From Rufibacter latericius (GTDB taxonomy: Bacteria; Bacteroidota; Bacteroidia; Cytophagales; Hymenobacteraceae): DNA of 64,000 nt. The notes beneath the pieces are model-generated. The model saw nothing but the letters and a program-made list of their open reading frames with translations. It was not told the origin of the DNA and made no database searches. Position numbers and translations under genes: made by a program. Location: the NCBI RefSeq assembly GCF_003721515.1, contig NZ_RJJD01000003.1, positions 496,001-560,000 on the forward strand, given 5' to 3'. Below, piece after piece: positions 33,951 to 43,133 of the stretch; position 1 is the first letter of the stretch; every line of letters starts with the position of its first letter.

Positions 33951-34786
33951 TGGGAACTCCCTTTTCTCTGCGGGCCGCTTTCTCTTCCCTGCTCTTAGCA
34001 GGGCTGATTTCTTCCTGTGACATGGAACAGGAGATTGCCGTGCCCTTGCCCAACCTGCCGCCTCAAATGGTGGTGGAATGCTACCTCATCAACAACGAAC
34101 CCATGAAGCTGGCCTTGCAGGAGTCATCGGGGTATTTTGCGGGTCCTGAGGCCCTGCTGGTGGAGGGCGCCACCGTGACCATCTCCAAGAACAACGAGGA
34201 ACCGGTAGTTCTGAAAGACACCTTGATCGTGGATGAGGAAAACGAAAAGGTTTACACCCATTTCAACCGTAGTTTGGTGAGTGCCGTGCCCGGCGATGTA
34301 TTCAAACTGGTCATCACCGATACCAAAGGCCGCCGGGTAACCGGAACTACCACGGTCCTGCCCCCTGCTCCCATTGACAGCGTAGGCTACAAATTCAACA
34401 GCAAACCCGAGGAAAGCCAGGAAGCTTATCTGATGGTGCGCTGGCAGGATGATGCGGCCCAGAAAAACTTTTACCGGCTTCTGGCCCACAAAAAGGACAG
34501 CGTGGGAATAGACAGCCAACTAGACGCCGAGGTGAATGACCGCTTGCGAAACGGAGAGAAAATCACCTACACCACCACCTACCGCTTCGACCGGAACGAT
34601 ACTTTAACCATTAAGCTGTTCCACCTTGACCAGGCTTACTACGACTTCATCAGCAGCGTAGAGGATTCCCGCCGAGCCAACGGCAACCCCTTTGCCCAGC
34701 CTGTCACCATTAAATCAACGGTAGCCGGTGGGTACGGCATTTTCACGCATCTGAATTACGATTCCAGGGAATTGATCATCAAGTAA
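33950..34786 (+). CDS. DUF4249 domain-containing lipoprotein
   Basis: A 278-residue protein with a lipoprotein signal ending at Cys23 (GLISSC). The remainder fits the DUF4249 layout: an early VVECYL strand, a beta-rich core and a C-terminal helical segment with a YGIFTHL-like ending. DUF4249 proteins accompany TonB receptors in Bacteroidota and probably sit on the outer membrane as the receptor's partner. It is translationally coupled to the receptor (1-nt overlap). A very strong terminator follows. Confidence 0.82.
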   Translation: MGTPFSLRAAFSSLLLAGLISSCDMEQEIAVPLPNLPPQMVVECYLINNEPMKLALQESSGYFAGPEALLVEGATVTISKNNEEPVVLKDTLIVDEENEKVYTHFNRSLVSAVPGDVFKLVITDTKGRRVTGTTTVLPPAPIDSVGYKFNSKPEESQEAYLMVRWQDDAAQKNFYRLLAHKKDSVGIDSQLDAEVNDRLRNGEKITYTTTYRFDRNDTLTIKLFHLDQAYYDFISSVEDSRRANGNPFAQPVTIKSTVAGGYGIFTHLNYDSRELIIK

Positions 34787-34805
34787 GGTTGTAACCCGAT
34801 ATTAC

Positions 34806-34864
34806 TAAAGCCCAAGAAGAAGCGGCTCCGAAAAATTTCCGGAGCCGCTTCTTCTTGGGCTTTA
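34806..34864 (+). terminator. 25-bp perfect terminator stem after the DUF4249 gene
   Basis: Arms 34806-34830 and 34840-34864 pair perfectly over 25 bp with a 9-nt loop. The stem is GC-rich at the tip and A/T-rich at the base. A weaker module copy (34880-34913) follows on the way to the pnp gene. Confidence 0.8.
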
Positions 34865-35036
34865 TACTTTGAGGGACTGTTTTAGAAGAGTTTTGCGAAA
34901 ACACCTCCAAAACCGGAGGATAAAAGTTGGCAAGGGAAGGCCTATCTAGTTCGCCCCCAAGATCCTTCCAGGATGACAAAGGAGAAGGAAGCAAACTTCT
35001 AGATAAATCCTATAGACCCAGGATTCAGAACTCACC

Positions 35037-35855
35037 TCAGTCTTGTCGCTTGATAAGTTCTTTGATGAGCAGGGTCATGTTGGGTTCAGCTTTAGCGGCG
35101 GCTTCCAGAATGTCTTTTAGTATGACTTTCTTGATTTTGCCCGGCACGCAGAGGTCGGTAATAACGGAGACGGCGAAGACGGGCAGGCTCATGTGGACGG
35201 CGGCGATCACTTCGGGCACGGTGCTCATGCCCACGGCATCGGCCCCGATGGTTCTGATGTAGTGGTATTCGGCTTTGGTTTCCAGCATGGGACCCGGGGC
35301 GCTGGCGTACACACCGGTTCTCACCTGCAATCCGTTTGCTTCGGCTACTTCCAGGGCTTGCTGTACCAGGAGTTCGCTGTAGGGTTCACTCATGTCGGGG
35401 AAACGGGGACCGAGTTCGTCCAGGTTCTTCCCGATGAGCGGGTTGGTGGGTAACAAGTTAATGTGGTCGGTAATCACCATCAGGTCAGAGGTGTTGAAGT
35501 CGGGGTGCAGTCCGCCGGCGGCGTTGCTCACGAAAAGCTTCTGGATGCCCAACAGCTTCATCACCCGAATCGGGAACACCACCTGTTCCATGGAATAGCC
35601 TTCATAGTAGTGGAAACGCCCTTGCATCACCACTACCGGACGGCCGCCCAGCTCCCCGAAAATCAGCTTACCGGAGTGGCCCTCCACGGTAGATACCGGA
35701 AAATGCGGGATATCGCCATAATTCAGGCTGTAGGCAATTTGAATATCCTGGACCAGAGCGCCCAGGCCGGTACCCAGCACAATGCCGAAATGTGGTTGAA
35801 AGTTGTCTGTTTTCTGACGGATGTAATCGCAAGCTTCTTGCAGGGTTTCAATCAT
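35037..35855 (-). CDS. Purine-nucleoside phosphorylase (trimeric class)
   Basis: A 272-residue enzyme that cleaves purine nucleosides with phosphate. Family motifs are VLGTGLG, the phosphate-binding GRFHYYEG segment, NAAGGL, GPMLET (Glu192) and GADAVGMSTVPE. At the position of the base-selecting Asn of 6-oxopurine-specific enzymes (Asn243 in human PNP) this protein has Asp234 (VSVITDLC). I start at the ATG 35853-35855; a longer frame to 35915 translates a dispersed module copy and is unlikely. It lies downstream of sppA behind a terminator. Confidence 0.9.
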   Translation of the reverse strand: MIETLQEACDYIRQKTDNFQPHFGIVLGTGLGALVQDIQIAYSLNYGDIPHFPVSTVEGHSGKLIFGELGGRPVVVMQGRFHYYEGYSMEQVVFPIRVMKLLGIQKLFVSNAAGGLHPDFNTSDLMVITDHINLLPTNPLIGKNLDELGPRFPDMSEPYSELLVQQALEVAEANGLQVRTGVYASAPGPMLETKAEYHYIRTIGADAVGMSTVPEVIAAVHMSLPVFAVSVITDLCVPGKIKKVILKDILEAAAKAEPNMTLLIKELIKRQD

Positions 35856-35871
35856 GGTAATTGGGTAAGTC

Positions 35872-35907
35872 GCTTTGGGGCTGTTTTCGGGGAAACGGCC
35901 CCAGAAC
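35872..35907. repeat. Dispersed quasi-palindromic module in the pnp leader
   Basis: GCTTTGGGGCTGTTTTCGG then GGAAACGGCCCCAGAAC. TGGGGC (35876-35881) and GCCCCA (35898-35903) pair perfectly. It ends only 16 nt before the pnp ATG and follows the sppA terminator, so it belongs to the pnp upstream region. Confidence 0.65.
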
Positions 35908-35977
35908 GGGTTCATAAAGGGGGCGGAAAGGTCGTAAAAAATTGGGAAAACCTTTTGTTTGGCTTGCTTAAAAACAA

Positions 35978-36003
35978 AAAAGGCTGCCTTTTGGCAGCCT
36001 TTT
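35978..36003 (-). terminator. sppA terminator
   Basis: An 11-bp stem (AAAAGGCTGCC, 35978-35988; arm 35993-36003) with a TTTT loop. On the minus strand it is followed by a T-rich tract. It lies 23 nt beyond the sppA stop. Confidence 0.85.
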
Positions 36004-36026
36004 CAGGAGAAGTTCTATTCTGGTAG

Positions 36027-37796
36027 TTAATTGATTTCGATCTCAAAAGGCAGACGAGCCTGAATCCCCTGCATTTGCATAACGCGTTTGTACTGCAGGT
36101 AATAAGGCAGCATCTCGCCCAGTTCTTGCCGTAAAGAATACATTTTTACCTGAGACTCGGTATCGGAAAGCAGGTTGTCCATGAAGGTTTTCTGGGCCGG
36201 CAAGGTGCGCAGGCGGTACTCCCCTTCCTTAAGCTTGGCTTTTCTGGCGGCAATGGCAATGGCTTGCTCCATGCCTCCGAGCACATCCACCAATCCTCTT
36301 TCCTTGGCTTCAAGCCCAGACCAAACCCGACCGGAGGCTAATTTCCGAAGATCAGCCACAGGCATGTGCCTTGACTGGGCGGCTTTGGTGGTAAAGTCGT
36401 TGTAGATGCGTTCTACTTCGCGCTGGATGTGCATTTTCTCATACGGCGTCATGGCGCGGGTCACGGAGGGCACGTCTGAGAATTTACCGGTCTTCACGCG
36501 GTCTGTGGTAATACCCAGTTTGTTTTTCAAGAAGTTCTCAGAGTTGACCATCATGCCAAACACGCCAATGCTGCCGGTAATGGTAGTAGGATGCGCCACA
36601 ATGGTATCACAGGCCATGGCAATGTAATATCCGCCGGAGGCGGCTACATCAGACATAGAGGCAATGATCGGTTTTACTTTCTTGGTGAGCATCACCTCGC
36701 GCCAGATTACGTCTGAAGCCAGCGAACTACCGCCCGGCGAGTTGATGCGCAGTACCACGGCCTTCACGTTTTTATCAAGACGGGCCTTCCGGATGGCTTC
36801 TGACATGCCCTGTCCGCCAATGCTTTCATTATCGCCTTTGCCGCCTACAATATCGCCGGAGGCATAGATGACGGCTATTTTGTTTGAGGACGAGCCCGAT
36901 TTCTTCTCGGTGTCGGCTACTTTCTTGTAGGTTCCCAGGTTGACCAGCTTCAGCTCCTTGTCTTTCTTAACGCCGGTTTTGCTTTTCATGAAGTCGGTGG
37001 CTTCATCATAATAGCCCAGGTGCGTCACCAAGCCATGGCGATAGGCGTCCTGCGCGTTATGCACCAGCATGGAATCTGACACGTTTTTGAGGTACGCGAA
37101 ATCTTTCTTGCGGGAAACGGCAATGTTTCTCAGCATGAAATCATTCAGGGAATTCAGGAAAGACTGGGTCTGCTCGCGGCTGGGCTCACTCATTTTATCC
37201 AGGATGAACGGCTCCACGGCGCTTTTGTATTCGCCTACCTTAAAGATATACGGTTGAAGATCCAGCTTCTCCAGGGTGCCTTTGAAGAACATCACCTCAG
37301 AGCTCAACCCGTTCAGCTCCATGGTGCCTTGGGGATTCAGGTAAAACCGATCGGCCACGGAGGCAAGGTAATAGGCTTTCTCGGTGGAGAACTCGCTGTA
37401 GGCAACCACAAACTTCTTAGATTTCTTGAAGTCCAGCAACGCATTGCGGATTTCTTCTACCGATGCCATACCGGCCTGAAGCAGATCCAGGTTCAGGAAA
37501 ATGCCTTTGATGTTGTCATCAGCTTTGGCCTTCCTGATAGAGGCTTTGATTTCATCCAACCCGATACCTTCCTGCCCGAACATATCCCCGAAACCAAACT
37601 CGGCAAACGGGTTACGGGGGGCGCGTTCCACTACCGGCTGACCCAATTTGAGCTCCAGCACAGAACCTTCGGCAATGCTGACATCATCACTGGAGGAGGT
37701 TGCCGCGGCAATGCCCAACAAGAGCAGGAAGCCTATGAAAAAAAATAAAAACAGGCCCACAAAGGTGGCCAGTACAAACTTAAAAAACTGTCGCAT
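36027..37796 (-). CDS. sppA: Signal peptide peptidase SppA, 67-kDa (two-domain) type
   Basis: A 589-residue membrane-bound protease. An N-terminal membrane helix (about residues 5-30) is followed by two tandem SppA/ClpP-like domains. The nucleophile Ser lies in the second domain (INSPGGSSLASD) and the catalytic Lys is expected in the first (STEKAYYLAS). SppA degrades cleaved signal peptides at the cytoplasmic membrane. I start at the ATG 37794-37796 (RQFFKFVLATF); a longer frame adds a non-conserved tail. Confidence 0.92.
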   Translation of the reverse strand: MRQFFKFVLATFVGLFLFFFIGFLLLLGIAAATSSSDDVSIAEGSVLELKLGQPVVERAPRNPFAEFGFGDMFGQEGIGLDEIKASIRKAKADDNIKGIFLNLDLLQAGMASVEEIRNALLDFKKSKKFVVAYSEFSTEKAYYLASVADRFYLNPQGTMELNGLSSEVMFFKGTLEKLDLQPYIFKVGEYKSAVEPFILDKMSEPSREQTQSFLNSLNDFMLRNIAVSRKKDFAYLKNVSDSMLVHNAQDAYRHGLVTHLGYYDEATDFMKSKTGVKKDKELKLVNLGTYKKVADTEKKSGSSSNKIAVIYASGDIVGGKGDNESIGGQGMSEAIRKARLDKNVKAVVLRINSPGGSSLASDVIWREVMLTKKVKPIIASMSDVAASGGYYIAMACDTIVAHPTTITGSIGVFGMMVNSENFLKNKLGITTDRVKTGKFSDVPSVTRAMTPYEKMHIQREVERIYNDFTTKAAQSRHMPVADLRKLASGRVWSGLEAKERGLVDVLGGMEQAIAIAARKAKLKEGEYRLRTLPAQKTFMDNLLSDTESQVKMYSLRQELGEMLPYYLQYKRVMQMQGIQARLPFEIEIN

Positions 37797-38163
37797 AATG
37801 AATATTTCCTTCTGAAAACAGCGCACAGGCCAAGCCTATGGTGTTGCTTCATTTGTCGTAAAATAGGCAGAAAACTTACAAATCCCGTGGCTTCTTCCTT
37901 TCCTTTTCAGGAGGCATGCTGCTTTAAAACAGATCGGCCGAAGATTTATTTCACCTCTTCTTGCCTTAATGCTTTCATCTTCAGAAGATTCCTTCTTAGC
38001 TGAGAAAAGGCCCAAAAAACTAATTTTGAAACCTCCTTTGGATGAAACTGTTGTTTGGGCTCTTCCCTGGTTCCTTTCTACCCAGCCAGCAATTTTTAGT
38101 TTACCTTTTAGGCGATTCCGCGTACTTTCAGCAAAAACCGGCATCTGCCGTATATAGGCTTAC
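37797..38163. other. Intergenic region between sppA and the gene at 38164
   Basis: About 367 nt that must hold the two divergent promoters. An open frame on the minus strand (37836-38144) has no recognisable domain and I do not call it. No exact -7/-33 pair is seen. Confidence 0.5.
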
Positions 38164-38754
38164 ATGAATAAATGGATACTAGCGGTGCTTCTTGTTTTAG
38201 CCTCGTTCTCAGGGCAGGCGCAATACAAGCGGAACCTAAACATCAAGTATTTCGGGCTGACGTTGCATCCTAAAGGCGACGATAACGCCGAACTGATGCC
38301 CCTGAACCCCGATGGCAAAGGCTACCTGGTTGTGAACATTGGCGCCAGTGTGGGGTATGAGCATTTTTTTGTGCCAGGTAAGTTCTCCGTCAAAGCGATT
38401 CAAGCTTTTTACGCCGATTGCGCTATGCGTTTTGCCGGGTTCACCCATTTAGGGGTGCGGGCAGTGGTCTTCAACATTGGGCGGCACTCCTTGAACGGAG
38501 GCATTGGCCCTACGCTGGTGTACCGCCGCAACTGGGCAGAACTGGACGGCTACAACGTGTCTACCTCTTTCTTTGGCGGCGAACCAGATGACAAATGGCA
38601 GTACAAGATGATTTGGTACGCCGGGGAGTTTGAGTACAACTACCGCCTCTCTGACCGCGTGGATTTCTCTACCTCCTTTGTGCCCGGCTACCCAGACATC
38701 ATGAGTCTATCTTTTGGCGTGCGCTACTGGCTCAAAGATAAAGTAAAGGAGTAA
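38164..38754 (+). CDS. Exported protein, predicted small outer-membrane beta-barrel, unknown function
   Basis: A 196-residue protein with a clear signal peptide (residues 1-19, cleavage after GQA). The mature part alternates hydrophobic and polar residues and ends in the strand SLSFGVRYWLKDK, as in small outer-membrane beta-barrels of Bacteroidota. I recognise no named family. It is monocistronic, followed by a module copy and a hairpin terminator. Confidence 0.7.
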   Translation: MNKWILAVLLVLASFSGQAQYKRNLNIKYFGLTLHPKGDDNAELMPLNPDGKGYLVVNIGASVGYEHFFVPGKFSVKAIQAFYADCAMRFAGFTHLGVRAVVFNIGRHSLNGGIGPTLVYRRNWAELDGYNVSTSFFGGEPDDKWQYKMIWYAGEFEYNYRLSDRVDFSTSFVPGYPDIMSLSFGVRYWLKDKVKE

Positions 38755-38767
38755 AGGGAATCTCTCC

Positions 38768-38805
38768 CGTTTTGGTGCTTGTTTCCCGAAAACAAGGCCG
38801 AAACC
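38768..38805. repeat. Dispersed quasi-palindromic module after the barrel protein gene
   Basis: CGTTTTGGTGCTTGTTTCC then CGAAAACAAGGCCGAAACC. TTGTTT and AAACAA form the inner pairing. It lies 13 nt after the stop and before a separate terminator. Confidence 0.55.
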
Positions 38806-38857
38806 ATTTTACCTTCGGGTGTCCTTGTTTGGAAAGTCTTACCGGGAAGGATAAAAC

Positions 38858-38890
38858 ATGAAAACCCCTCCTAGCGGGAAGGGTTTTCAT
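38858..38890 (+). terminator. Hairpin between convergent genes 38164 and 38957
   Basis: ATGAAAACCC (38858-38867) pairs with GGGTTTTCAT (38881-38890), with partial pairing inside the loop. It can serve both convergent genes. A further degenerate module copy (38941-38968) overlaps the 3' end of the minus-strand gene. Confidence 0.55.
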
Positions 38891-38956
38891 ACACCTACAC
38901 ATCAACAATCATCCAAACGTATTTCTTGTTTCCATTTACAGCCCGAAATTTGAAAA

Positions 38957-41305
38957 TCAGGCCCGAACGGCAATTCTATTTGCCCATTTCATGCGGTTGG
39001 CATAACGGGCTAAGGCATCATCCAGAGACGGTAATATTTGGCCGCGTTCACTGCTTAAGGCGCTGTAGCGGGGTCTGGGTGCCTGTTGTCCTTCCAACTC
39101 ATTGGCCGAAAAGCCTTGTATCAACCCAGGGTCAAGGCCGGCAATCTGCGCGGCTTTCCGGGCAAACTCAGCCCAGGACAGTTCTCCTTCGTTGGTCAGG
39201 TGCCAGATACCAGATTCCTCGTCCACGAGCAGGTCAAGGCAGGCATTTACCAGATCGGGCACGTAGGTGGGCGAAATGATGATGTCTTCCGGAGCCAGGA
39301 ACGTGTTTCCTTGGGTGAGTTGCTTTATCATCAAGGTCAGGAAGTTGGCCTCGTCCCACGGGCCGAAAAATGAACTGGTTCTTACCACCAATGCTCCTGG
39401 GTGCATGTCCTGCACATATTTCTCGGCTTGGGCTTTGCTTTGGCCATACACGTTCAGGGGGTTCACGGCATCGGCCTCGGTATAGGGTTGCTGCTTCAGG
39501 CCATCAAACACCAGGTCAGAGGAGAAAGTCAGGTACTGGATTCCCCTTTTCTGACAGGTGGCCGCCAGCAACATGGCCCCGTGCGAATTCACCAGGTGGC
39601 AGTTTTCGCAGTCTTCCTCCGCCTCGTCTATTTTCACATAGCCCGCCGCATTGATCACCGCCCAGGGATTATAATAGTTCATGGCCCGCTCAATAGAAAA
39701 CGGATCGGTGATGTTCATCTGTTTGCGGCCCACTAACCGGTACGGGATGTGGCGGTCACCGCAAAGGCGGGCAAACGCGCTCCCCAACGTACCCGTAGCG
39801 CCGGTGATGAGAATGGGCCGGGTGGTATTTTCCAGGTGAAGGACCTCTTTCTCGGTAAGCCCATCGCCGTCCGGAATGGTTTCTGTTTCGCAGATTGGAT
39901 TCCAGTTATTGCGCCACACCGATTTGGTTCCTCTCCCAAACCTACTCTCTTCGCGGTTCAGGAAAAGCTCCGCATGTTTGCTTTCCTCGGTAAACGGATA
40001 GAAAAAACGGTCGGGGCGCTGCCACCAACCGGGCAGATGAAACAGCGGATGTTCGTACTCCTTGCCCTGCGCCAATTGGGTCAACATTTTGGCCAGAGCC
40101 GTGGGGCGGGGTTTAGGTCCGCGCACATCAAAGACTCCTGGCTCATAGAAGCCATCGGCGCGGGTGACCAGGTTCACCCAGTCAAAGGTGCCCAGCAAAG
40201 ACCAAGCCGCCACGCCTACAACGTTTACTCCTTCTTTTTTCAAATCTGTGCAGGAATCCCACACGTGCTTAAACCACTGCACCTGTTCCTCGCGGGCTCC
40301 GCAGATATGGACCTCGGTCACCGAGATCGGCAAATTGTACCGGTCCCAGGCCTCGCGTAGCAACACCCGATGACCCGAATAGAACCCTGCCGGGTCCTCG
40401 GTTTTCACCCGGAGCGCCTCCACGTCTGAGTACTGGTGAATGCCGTTTCCGCCGTGGGTCCATTCCGGGAAAGCAGCCAGGTTCTCGTCCAGGTAGCGCT
40501 CGCTGGGCGGGTAATGGTTTATACCGATTATGTCTGGTGGGCACGGATTGTCCCGGAACCATTGTAGGTCTTCCTCCGGAATGCCGTTGTCCACGAAATA
40601 CTTCCACATGGAGTGCTCCGGGGTAAGCGTACCGGTAAGTAAATCCAGACTTGCCCAGCGGCGGTCGTTATCTAGTTTGGCCTGGTAGGCCAATAATGGG
40701 GAACTATAGGTTTTGCCAAGGTCCTCTGTCTGCACCAGTTTAGCGTTGGGAATTACCTCCCGGATGGCCTGCATGGCCAGGACGGTGGCTTTGCACTGAT
40801 GCAGCAAAGTTAGCCCAAAGGTGAGACCATCTTTCCCGTGCGGGTACCAGTGGCCGTACAAACCGCTAAAACGGGCGGTTGTCAAAGGTTCATTTACAGG
40901 GGTAAAGTACTCCAGCCAAGGGTAACGTTCGGCTACGGCGCGGGCGTACTCGGCTACTCCTTCAGGGAAAGTTGGATCAGCGAGGTTAGTATGCCGTGGG
41001 CCGCTGCCATGGTGCACCAGGCCAATGATGGGGGTAATTTTATGCTCCTGTAGCAGTTGCATGCGGCGGTCGGCCCAGGTCCAGTCAGCGGTGGCGGGTC
41101 CGTTGGGGGCGGTGAGTTCCCAGAGCAACGGATACCGCATTTTACTTACGCCAATGGAGGCAAACAAGGCAATGTCTTCTTCCCGTACGGCGTGTCCGTT
41201 TAACTGCATCTGGTCCAGGTAATCATCGCCTACCCGGTTTACCGTACACTCCAACCCAGCCCAGACTTCTGGGTACAGGGGGTTCAGGTTTTCACTTTTC
41301 TCCAT
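38957..41305 (-). CDS. Fused GH1 glycosidase-like and RmlD-like NAD(P)-dependent sugar reductase
   Basis: A 782-residue two-enzyme fusion. Residues 1-430 form a GH1-type TIM barrel with acid/base Glu139 (TPVNEP) and nucleophile Glu331 (SVTEVH), both present. Residues 495-782 form an extended SDR/RmlD-type domain with the NAD(P) motif TGATGTLG (501-508) and the YxxxK pair (Tyr620, Lys624). RmlD enzymes reduce dTDP-4-keto sugars; GH1 enzymes hydrolyse beta-glycosides. No signal peptide is seen, so it acts in the cytoplasm. The joint substrate is unknown. No frameshift or in-frame stop lies between the halves. Confidence 0.88.
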   Translation of the reverse strand: MEKSENLNPLYPEVWAGLECTVNRVGDDYLDQMQLNGHAVREEDIALFASIGVSKMRYPLLWELTAPNGPATADWTWADRRMQLLQEHKITPIIGLVHHGSGPRHTNLADPTFPEGVAEYARAVAERYPWLEYFTPVNEPLTTARFSGLYGHWYPHGKDGLTFGLTLLHQCKATVLAMQAIREVIPNAKLVQTEDLGKTYSSPLLAYQAKLDNDRRWASLDLLTGTLTPEHSMWKYFVDNGIPEEDLQWFRDNPCPPDIIGINHYPPSERYLDENLAAFPEWTHGGNGIHQYSDVEALRVKTEDPAGFYSGHRVLLREAWDRYNLPISVTEVHICGAREEQVQWFKHVWDSCTDLKKEGVNVVGVAAWSLLGTFDWVNLVTRADGFYEPGVFDVRGPKPRPTALAKMLTQLAQGKEYEHPLFHLPGWWQRPDRFFYPFTEESKHAELFLNREESRFGRGTKSVWRNNWNPICETETIPDGDGLTEKEVLHLENTTRPILITGATGTLGSAFARLCGDRHIPYRLVGRKQMNITDPFSIERAMNYYNPWAVINAAGYVKIDEAEEDCENCHLVNSHGAMLLAATCQKRGIQYLTFSSDLVFDGLKQQPYTEADAVNPLNVYGQSKAQAEKYVQDMHPGALVVRTSSFFGPWDEANFLTLMIKQLTQGNTFLAPEDIIISPTYVPDLVNACLDLLVDEESGIWHLTNEGELSWAEFARKAAQIAGLDPGLIQGFSANELEGQQAPRPRYSALSSERGQILPSLDDALARYANRMKWANRIAVRA

Positions 41306-41891
41306 AATTTCCTAGTTCAGATCAGAGCCAGAGGCAAATACATCTGGTAGAAACAAATGCACTTATCTTTGCTTTGCTGGCAGCAGATTCCTTGGTAAAA
41401 CGCCCAAAGATTGTGTAGCCATTCCTCTTTAAATCTGTGAAGTGAGGTGCTTATTTTCCAGTAATTTTTCTAATTGGCTTACTGGTTTAGGGGAGTTACG
41501 CGGGCGTAGGGAGTTAGTTGAAGAACCGGCTAAATATAGGTGTATGCACTAAAAAAACCGTATTTACAGCAAAACACCCCGTAAATAGGACATAAAGGGG
41601 TGTTTTCGCGCAAACAAATCCTAAAATACTAATTATCAATACTTAGTAAATAACAGACCTAATTTCAGGAAAACTTCAATATATAAAATGAAAATATCAG
41701 CCCGAAATTCAAGTTTGTTTTCGGGGTATGATTTCGATAGAAAGGAGAATTGAAGAAGCTTCAGCTATGAGATTTAAGGCAATATAAAAAGGCCTGAACG
41801 AAGAGTTTAGGCAAGGAGAATACCTGGCCTAAAAGAAAAGTATAAAAACCTCTCCTTACAGGGGGATGAAAAGTAAAACGCACCAACTTCT
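41306..41891. other. Long intergenic region upstream of the GH1-RmlD gene
   Basis: About 586 nt without a supported gene, AT-richer than its surroundings. It holds a hairpin with arms AAAACACCCC (41571-41580) and GGGGTGTTTT (41597-41606) around a 16-nt loop; TATTTAC and GTAAATA flank the left arm. A degenerate module half (AATTTCAGGAAAAC) lies near 41660. Confidence 0.5.
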
Positions 41892-43016
41892 TTAGCTAAG
41901 AGAAAAGCCAGATGAGGTGTTGACAGGAAGTGATGGTTGGGGATTGGTTTTGGGCAGCCTGATGTAAAAGGTAGTTCCTGCTCCTTCCTGGCTTTCAAAC
42001 CAGATTTTACCGTGGTGCCATTCTACAATGGTCTTGATGATGGACATTCCTAATCCAATGGAAGTCTCTCCCCTTAAACCTGGCCGGCGGGCTTTGGTAA
42101 ATTTATCAAAGAGCTCAGCATGGAACTTCTCAGGAATGCCTACCCCGGTATCGGCTACTTTCACCAATATGGTCTCCTGCTCCTCTTCAAGGCTAACAAT
42201 GATGGAACCTCCTTCAGGAGTAAACTTAAGGGCGTTGGAGACTAAATTATTGATGACCTGCAGAAATTTTATGTCATCTACCTGGGCATAAATTTCCTCA
42301 CTACCGGGCTTAAACTGAACCTGAACGGTCACCAGGCTTTTAGCATCTAGATGGTACACTTCCATGGTCTCCCTGAATTTTTCAACCAGGTTTACCCGTC
42401 TAGAGATCAGTTCTGTGTTAACAGATTCCAGAAACTCCTGGTTAAGGAACTCCTGCAACAGTTGTACTCCTTTTTGGCTGCTGCGCTCAATGAGAGAAAT
42501 AATATGGTGTGCATCTTCGTCTGCGGCGTCTCCCAGGTGTTCGTCCAGTAATTGGGAGAGATTCCTGATCACGCCCAAAGGGCCAGCTAAATCATGGGAG
42601 ATGATGTTCAGAATGGAGTTCTTTTTATTGGAGTACTTTTTTATGTTGTCGTTGTAGGTACGCTGGGCGGTAATGTCCTCTACGTGGCCTAAGAGAAACC
42701 ATTTCTCTTGACCTTCTTTCATGAGAAATGGATTGAGGCACACCCACTGTTCTTCCTGCTGGGGAAGTTGAACCCTGAACTCAATCTGCGGGCAACTCCC
42801 CTCCTTCCTGGGCTTAGTCAAGATATCGGCCACATGGCTTTGGTCCTCGGGGTGCACTAGATCCAGCAGCGCGTTTACGGGAGAATTTTCAAAAGAAGTT
42901 TTGAACAGGGCCTGAAACTTGGGGCTTAGGTAAGTGAATTGCTCTGTATTACAGTCGTAAGCAAAGTACGCCAGTTGCGTCTGTTCAACTAAGGCTTGGA
43001 ATAAAGAGGCTTTCAC
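41892..43016 (-). CDS. PAS-domain sensor histidine kinase (cytoplasmic)
   Basis: A 374-residue kinase without membrane segments. A PAS domain (about 10-125) is followed by HisKA with the H-box IISHDLAGPLGVIRN, an N-box NNLVSNALKFTPEGG and G-boxes VADTGVGIP and SIGLGMSIIK. The start is GTG (43014-43016). It is divergent from a second PAS kinase at 43223, with a palindrome midway between them. The signal is unknown. Confidence 0.88.
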   Translation of the reverse strand: MKASLFQALVEQTQLAYFAYDCNTEQFTYLSPKFQALFKTSFENSPVNALLDLVHPEDQSHVADILTKPRKEGSCPQIEFRVQLPQQEEQWVCLNPFLMKEGQEKWFLLGHVEDITAQRTYNDNIKKYSNKKNSILNIISHDLAGPLGVIRNLSQLLDEHLGDAADEDAHHIISLIERSSQKGVQLLQEFLNQEFLESVNTELISRRVNLVEKFRETMEVYHLDAKSLVTVQVQFKPGSEEIYAQVDDIKFLQVINNLVSNALKFTPEGGSIIVSLEEEQETILVKVADTGVGIPEKFHAELFDKFTKARRPGLRGETSIGLGMSIIKTIVEWHHGKIWFESQEGAGTTFYIRLPKTNPQPSLPVNTSSGFSLS

Positions 43017-43085
43017 GATTGGGTGCGGGGAAACGCTGTCATCCCATAGGCCGTCTCTTTCAAATATACAAGGTAAGGACTGGTT

Positions 43086-43133
43086 AAGTTTCTTTCTGTA
43101 TATATCTATATGTATATAAACAGAAAGAAACTT
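43086..43133. promoter_or_regulatory. Perfect palindrome midway between two divergent histidine kinase genes
   Basis: AAGTTTCTTTCTGT (43086-43099) and ACAGAAAGAAACTT (43120-43133) are exact inverted repeats around a 20-nt TA-rich centre. The midpoint lies 94 nt from one start and about 113 nt from the other. A minus-strand -7 box TATATTTG (43061-43068) lies 18 nt from the left arm. It could be an operator or a cruciform-forming site. Confidence 0.5.

Noticed and set aside
34950-35036. Possible dispersed repeat with GATCCTTCCAGGATGAC and ATTCAGAACTCA
   Set aside because: Only one clear copy in the window; it resembles part of the 20966-21257 island but is too short to call.
37836-38144. 102-codon open frame on the minus strand upstream of sppA
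   Set aside because: No recognisable domain, basic and low-complexity composition, and it fills a region that must hold two divergent promoters.
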